64,000 nucleotides of DNA from Mangrovicella endophytica (GTDB lineage Bacteria; Pseudomonadota; Alphaproteobacteria; Rhizobiales; Rhizobiaceae), in the NCBI RefSeq assembly GCF_002893625.1, contig NZ_PKMZ01000002.1:186001-250000 (forward strand), given 5' to 3'. Position numbers and translations under genes: made by a program. Below the pieces are notes generated by a model that saw nothing but the letters and a program-made list of their open reading frames with translations, searched no databases and was not told the origin of the DNA. Below are positions 60,246 to 64,000 of the stretch, piece after piece. Within the stretch, counting starts at the first letter, position 1, and each line of letters opens with the position of its first letter.

Positions 60246-61844
60246 CTACGTCACGCCCGCTGCCCCGGTTTCTGCAGGAGGAGCCGGCGGCAGCTCGACC
60301 GTGAAACCGGCACCGGACGTCGTCCGGTCCAGGCGAATGGTTCCGCCATGCGCCTTCAAGAGCGCGGCGACGATGCCAAGGCCGAGGCCGGTCCCGCCTG
60401 TCTCGCGCCGCGTCGTGAAGAACGGCTCGAAGATGCGGTCGCGATTGGCCTCGGAGATGCCCGGGCCGTCGTCGCGGATCTCCACCGACAGACGATCCTC
60501 GCCCCGTCGCGCAGCCATCGCGACATGCCTCGCCCCATGCTTGGCGGCGTTGTCGATGAGGTTGGCGAGCACGATCGACAGAGCCTCGCCGGACATCGGC
60601 AGAGCGATGTCTCCGCCCTCGGCCAAGATCATCCTCAGCCCATCATCGAAGGTGAGAGAGGCCAGCACCTGCGACAGCGACGTCGTCTCGTTGGTGCGGT
60701 TGGCATTCTCGGCCCGCGTCAGTTCCATCAGCCGCTGCAGGAGACGGCCGAGCCTTTGCGCATCCGCGACGATGTTGGCCAGGAAGCGCTGGCGCGTCCC
60801 GGCATCCATTCCGTCGCCCTCGTCGCGCAGCAGCTCCGCCGCACCCTGGATTGCCGTCAGCGGGGATTTCAGCTCGTGCGACAGATGCGTCGCGAAGACA
60901 CGGATCGCATCCGAGCGGCGGGCGAGTTCCTCGGCCATGTCGAGGAAGGCTTGCGACAGCTGGGCCATCTCGCGCGTGCCGTTACGGGCAAGCGGTTGCA
61001 GGGCGCCGGCATCGCCGGCCGCAATGCGCGCGGTGCGACGACGCAGCTCATGCATCGGTCCGGTAATGGTCCGGATGAAGACAAAGGCGATGAGGAGCGT
61101 CGCGCCAACGATGCTCAGCATGGCGAGCGCCATCTTGCCGCGCTCGCCATAGAGATGCTTCAGGATGTTGTTTGGCGTACGTGACAGGTAGAGCGCGCCG
61201 GCGATCCGGCCCTCGACGATGATCGGCATGGCGACGAAGACGCGGATGCCGGTTCCCCGGCTGATCGAGTAGAGCGGCGGATCCGGCTCATCGGATATGC
61301 GCCGCCGCAGGATGCTACGATAGCGGCCGGACAAAGCGCTCTGCACCTCCTCGACCGCCGCCAGCGATGCGCCGACTTCGCTGCCGCCGGCGATGACGAT
61401 CCCGGCCGGGTCGAGCAGGCGGAAGCCGGTCAGCGTCGCTTTCTGCGTCTCCGCCAGGATGCCGGCCATGCCTGCGCCAGCTGCCGCGAAGGGCGAGGGA
61501 GCATTTGTCGGCTGCGCGTCGGGCCGCGGCGGCAGGATCGGATCGACCGCCAAGTCGAGCGTTGGCTCGATCGGCCGATACCGCCCGAAGCGGGGATCGG
61601 CGTCCTCCTGACGAATAACGGGGCCGAGGGGTGGGCGCTGAGCCAGTCCTGACAGATCCCGGGCATAAACGGCGGCAAGGGCGGCGCCTTGCGCGATCAG
61701 CTCCGCCTCCGTCTGCCGCACCAGCTGGTTCTCGTAGAAGCGGAACAGGAAGAGGCTCGCCAGCGGCAGGCTCAGCACCGTCAGGAGAATGGCCGAGACA
61801 ACGAGGCCGACGGGCGGGCGCCACTTCTCCGTCACGCGTCGCAT
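60246..61844 (-). CDS. Sensor histidine kinase (HAMP type), partner of the next response regulator
   Basis: 532 residues. N-terminal helix (about 15-35), a large periplasmic sensor (about 36-235), second helix (about 240-262), HAMP, HisKA with His323 in L-S-H-E-L-K-S-P-L, and HATPase_c with N-box N-L-I-D-N-A-A-K-H-G and D-D-G-P-G-I and G-T-G-L-G-L motifs. Similar to CreC-type kinases. It overlaps the response-regulator gene by 13 bases and is the third gene of the DUF4173-RR-HK set. The stimulus is unknown. Confidence 0.9.
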   Translation of the reverse strand: MRRVTEKWRPPVGLVVSAILLTVLSLPLASLFLFRFYENQLVRQTEAELIAQGAALAAVYARDLSGLAQRPPLGPVIRQEDADPRFGRYRPIEPTLDLAVDPILPPRPDAQPTNAPSPFAAAGAGMAGILAETQKATLTGFRLLDPAGIVIAGGSEVGASLAAVEEVQSALSGRYRSILRRRISDEPDPPLYSISRGTGIRVFVAMPIIVEGRIAGALYLSRTPNNILKHLYGERGKMALAMLSIVGATLLIAFVFIRTITGPMHELRRRTARIAAGDAGALQPLARNGTREMAQLSQAFLDMAEELARRSDAIRVFATHLSHELKSPLTAIQGAAELLRDEGDGMDAGTRQRFLANIVADAQRLGRLLQRLMELTRAENANRTNETTSLSQVLASLTFDDGLRMILAEGGDIALPMSGEALSIVLANLIDNAAKHGARHVAMAARRGEDRLSVEIRDDGPGISEANRDRIFEPFFTTRRETGGTGLGLGIVAALLKAHGGTIRLDRTTSGAGFTVELPPAPPAETGAAGVT

Positions 61845-62530
61845 CGGCCGAGCCTGAAGCCGACGCCATGCACCGTCTCGACGACGTTGCTGCCGCCGGC
61901 CGCTCCGAACTTGAAGCGGATGTTGCGAATGTGGCTGTCGATGGTCCGATCGGAGACGTGGACGCCGTCGGCGTGGCTGGCCTCCATGATCTGCTGGCGC
62001 GTCACCACATGCGATGGCCGCATCAGGAAGCGCCGCAGGATCGCAAACTCCGTCGATGTCAGCTCGACGCCGCGGCCATCGAAGGTCGTCGTGTGCTGGG
62101 CCGGATCGAGCGTCAGGCGCCCGTGGCTGATTGCGGGAGCCACCGGCTCGGGCTCCGCCGTCCCCGGCTGCAGACGCCGCAGGATGACCTTCACCCGCGC
62201 CACCAGCTCACGCGGGCTGAACGGCTTGGTGACATAGTCGTCGCCGCCGATCTCGAGACCGAGGATGCGATCGATCTCCTCGTCGCGCGCCGACAGGAAG
62301 AGAATCGGCACAGTGGAGGTCTTGCGCAGCTCCCGGCAGACGTCGAGCCCGTCGAGCTCGGGCATGCCGATGTCGAGCACCACGAGGTCGGGCCGGCGGC
62401 GCTGGACCTGCCGCAGGGCGGAGGCGCCGTCCGGTGCGGTCTCCGTCTGCATGCCCGCCTTTTCCAGAGCGAAGCAGATCACGTCGCGGATGTGCGGGTC
62501 GTCATCGACGACGAGGATGCGCGGTGCCAT
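61832..62530 (-). CDS. OmpR-family response regulator
   Basis: 232 residues. A receiver domain with acidic pocket D9-D10-D11, phospho-acceptor Asp53 in V-V-L-D-I-G-M-P-E-L-D-G and Lys in V-T-K-P-F-S, and a C-terminal winged-helix DNA-binding domain (about 135-228; L-T-S-T-E-F-A-I-L-R-R-F). It should be phosphorylated by the HAMP kinase whose gene overlaps. CreB-like by context and sequence, but the target genes are unknown. Confidence 0.9.
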   Translation of the reverse strand: MAPRILVVDDDPHIRDVICFALEKAGMQTETAPDGASALRQVQRRRPDLVVLDIGMPELDGLDVCRELRKTSTVPILFLSARDEEIDRILGLEIGGDDYVTKPFSPRELVARVKVILRRLQPGTAEPEPVAPAISHGRLTLDPAQHTTTFDGRGVELTSTEFAILRRFLMRPSHVVTRQQIMEASHADGVHVSDRTIDSHIRNIRFKFGAAGGSNVVETVHGVGFRLGRCDA

Positions 62531-62545
62531 CGTCTGCGTGCTCCG

Positions 62546-64000
62546 TCACCATGGGAAGGGCGTCCAGCGTCGGCCGCCGAGCCTGCTGAGCTCTAGATAT
62601 CGAGAGAGGCGCTCGCTGCGAAAGGTCCAGGATCGCCAGCGTAGCGCTCGGGCTCTGTGACGAGAGAGGAGGATATCTCGCGCAGACTGGACATCGATCA
62701 TCTTGCGAGCTTCCCAGCCGCCCTGAGGGATCGGGCGCGATCTCATAGCCTCGAGCAGCGTATCCAGCGCTGGCAGGGCGGATGGTCCGAGCGCGGACAG
62801 ATGGTCGATGTCGAGGAATGCGCCCGTGCCGGTCATCTCACGGCTGTGCTCGACGTTGAAGCGGGCGATCAGCGCGTCGAAGTCGGCGAAGGCGCAGCCA
62901 TAGATCATTCCGGCCGCCACGGTCAGGTTGGTCATGACGAGCCAGTCGTTCGATCGGGCGAGCGCGATCCTGGCCACGATCAGAACCAGCCCCACCATCA
63001 CGAGCGCCATCCACAGGAAGGCCGCCACCCGCCAGTGCGTCAGGGCATAGACATCGACATAGAGGTCGAGGCGCCGCATCGCGGACAGGACAAGGACGAC
63101 CGTCTGCGCCGTCCAGAGGTAGACCAGCGCCCGGATCCAGCGATCCGATGCGGCTGCCGAGCCGGGTCGCATGGCGAGGAGCACGAAGGCGGCGGCGCAG
63201 AGGGCGGTGGCGACCAAAGTGTAGGCGCCACGATGGGCATATTCGGCATAGGTGATGCCGTCTGGCAGCGCCTTTCCGCCCCAGAGATAGAGACTGTCGA
63301 GGACGGTCTGCACCGCGAAGACCGCATTGAAAAGGACAAGGGCGCGCAGGATCGAGTCGGCGCCGAAAAGCGTGCTGGAAAAGCCGGAGGGCAGGGCGGG
63401 CGGTTCGTCCGAGGCGCGGGCTGCGGGCTCGGATGGCCGTATGGCTCGACCACTGAGATGGCGCAGCCGCGGACGCAGGAACGGCCAGATCAGCACGAAG
63501 GCCAGTATCCAGAAGATCAGCCGCGCCGGCTCCAGGAGGTCGATAAGGGCAGAGAGGTCGATCAGCCACAGCCAGTGCTCGACGATCGGATTGCCGGCGC
63601 CGAGCAGGATGATGAAGCCTCCTGCCAGGATGAGCGGCATGATCCAGACCGTCCATCGGACAAGCCGGCCAGCCGACATGCGCCGGGCGTCGCGCAGGCT
63701 TTTTGCCGCGCGGCGACGGCGGACCTCGTCCAGACAGAACGCAGCTGGACTCGTGACCAGGAAGCGCAGCACCGCCCTTGCTGCGGCAGGTCCATGAGGC
63801 AGCCGCCCGGCAGCCGCGAGCGCGAAAGCCGCCAGACAGGTCAGCCCGACAACGACCTGAAGCCTGCCCACCGTCTCTGCCAAGGCAAGCGCCGCGCCGG
63901 TCAGAAGTATCGCCGTCGGTATAGCCGAGACACCCAGCGACCGGCGATTGCAGAGGACGACGCCCAACCCGACCGTCAGCAGAAGAAGCGGCACCGGTAG
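62546..64000 (-). CDS. DUF4173 membrane protein (5' end outside the window)
   Basis: At least 482 residues are visible, with about ten hydrophobic segments; the frame remains open to the right edge, so the true start may lie beyond. The C-terminal soluble tail ends with R-S-W-T-F-R-S-E-R-L-S-R-Y-L-E-L, typical of DUF4153/DUF4173 proteins. The gene is 15 bases before the response regulator on the same strand. DUF4173 proteins are polytopic membrane proteins with no known activity, often next to CreBC-like pairs in alphaproteobacteria. Confidence 0.85.
   Translation of the reverse strand, partial: LPVPLLLLTVGLGVVLCNRRSLGVSAIPTAILLTGAALALAETVGRLQVVVGLTCLAAFALAAAGRLPHGPAAARAVLRFLVTSPAAFCLDEVRRRRAAKSLRDARRMSAGRLVRWTVWIMPLILAGGFIILLGAGNPIVEHWLWLIDLSALIDLLEPARLIFWILAFVLIWPFLRPRLRHLSGRAIRPSEPAARASDEPPALPSGFSSTLFGADSILRALVLFNAVFAVQTVLDSLYLWGGKALPDGITYAEYAHRGAYTLVATALCAAAFVLLAMRPGSAAASDRWIRALVYLWTAQTVVLVLSAMRRLDLYVDVYALTHWRVAAFLWMALVMVGLVLIVARIALARSNDWLVMTNLTVAAGMIYGCAFADFDALIARFNVEHSREMTGTGAFLDIDHLSALGPSALPALDTLLEAMRSRPIPQGGWEARKMIDVQSARDILLSRHRARALRWRSWTFRSERLSRYLELSRLGGRRWTPFPW

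Noticed and set aside
1-64000. CRISPR arrays, tRNA/rRNA genes, IS elements, prophage
   Set aside because: I saw no regularly spaced repeats, cloverleaf-type sequences, transposase or integrase motifs, or terminal inverted repeats anywhere in the window.

Overview
The window is GC-rich, densely coding bacterial chromosome from an alphaproteobacterium, most likely of the order Hyphomicrobiales (Rhizobiales). The evidence is a fused trpE(G) preceded by a 14-residue leader peptide with tandem Trp codons, a ChoXWV choline transporter, a divergent PutR/PutA pair, an HWE/HisKA_2-type bacteriophytochrome, a RR/HK pair beside a DUF4173 protein, and a small RNA with repeated anti-Shine-Dalgarno loops. 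I see no integrase, transposase, phage genes, CRISPR array, tRNA or rRNA. Genus cannot be fixed from this sequence alone.

Layout. 1-3 kb: two related small secreted Cys-containing proteins (one cut by the window edge), a HugZ-type FMN-split-barrel protein and an Mrp/ApbC Fe-S carrier. 3-9 kb: a dipeptide ABC transporter (dppA-BC-DF) whose inner small membrane gene looks frameshifted. 9.2-12.2 kb (minus): choline importer choXWV. 12.3-16.3 kb: putR and putA, divergent, followed by an apparent 'cuckoo'-type sRNA with three hairpins exposing UCCUCCC loops. 16.3-20 kb: fhs and an EAL phosphodiesterase. 19.8-22.2 kb: trp attenuator and trpE(G). 22.2-27 kb: a cation-efflux protein, then a KaiC-like double ATPase overlapping a hybrid histidine kinase. 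27-29 kb: a leucine leader/attenuator, leuA and a degraded thiamine-pyrophosphate-enzyme fragment. 29-36 kb: a small membrane protein, prfC, an MFS pump divergent from a MerR regulator with a SoxR-box-like operator, and a Cys-rich small protein with a PepSY membrane protein carrying a Met/His-rich loop. 35.6-41.3 kb: P-loop protein, bacteriophytochrome, phosphoesterase, Nudix and glutathionyl-hydroquinone reductase. 41.6-47.1 kb: GNAT, a Tat-exported SDR, SDR/LysR pair, DUF1801 and MFS. 47-54 kb (minus): four-gene MoxR-DUF58-DUF4159-VWA-like operon. 54.2-56.7 kb: DUF1285-Nudix-cca operon. 56.8-58 kb: hemF and a DUF1059 gene with a possible EcfG promoter. 58-64 kb: AraC/SDR divergent pair and a DUF4173-RR-HK operon running off the right edge.

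How it works together. Much of the window concerns uptake and use of nitrogenous carbon sources (peptides, choline, proline), amino-acid biosynthesis controlled by two ribosome-mediated attenuators (trp, leu), and environmental sensing (phytochrome, KaiC/HK, EAL, two-component systems). The most notable non-coding element is the triple-hairpin sRNA at 16.1-16.25 kb; the two attenuators and several intercistronic stem-loops (dppA/dppB, choX/choW) add an RNA-level regulatory theme.
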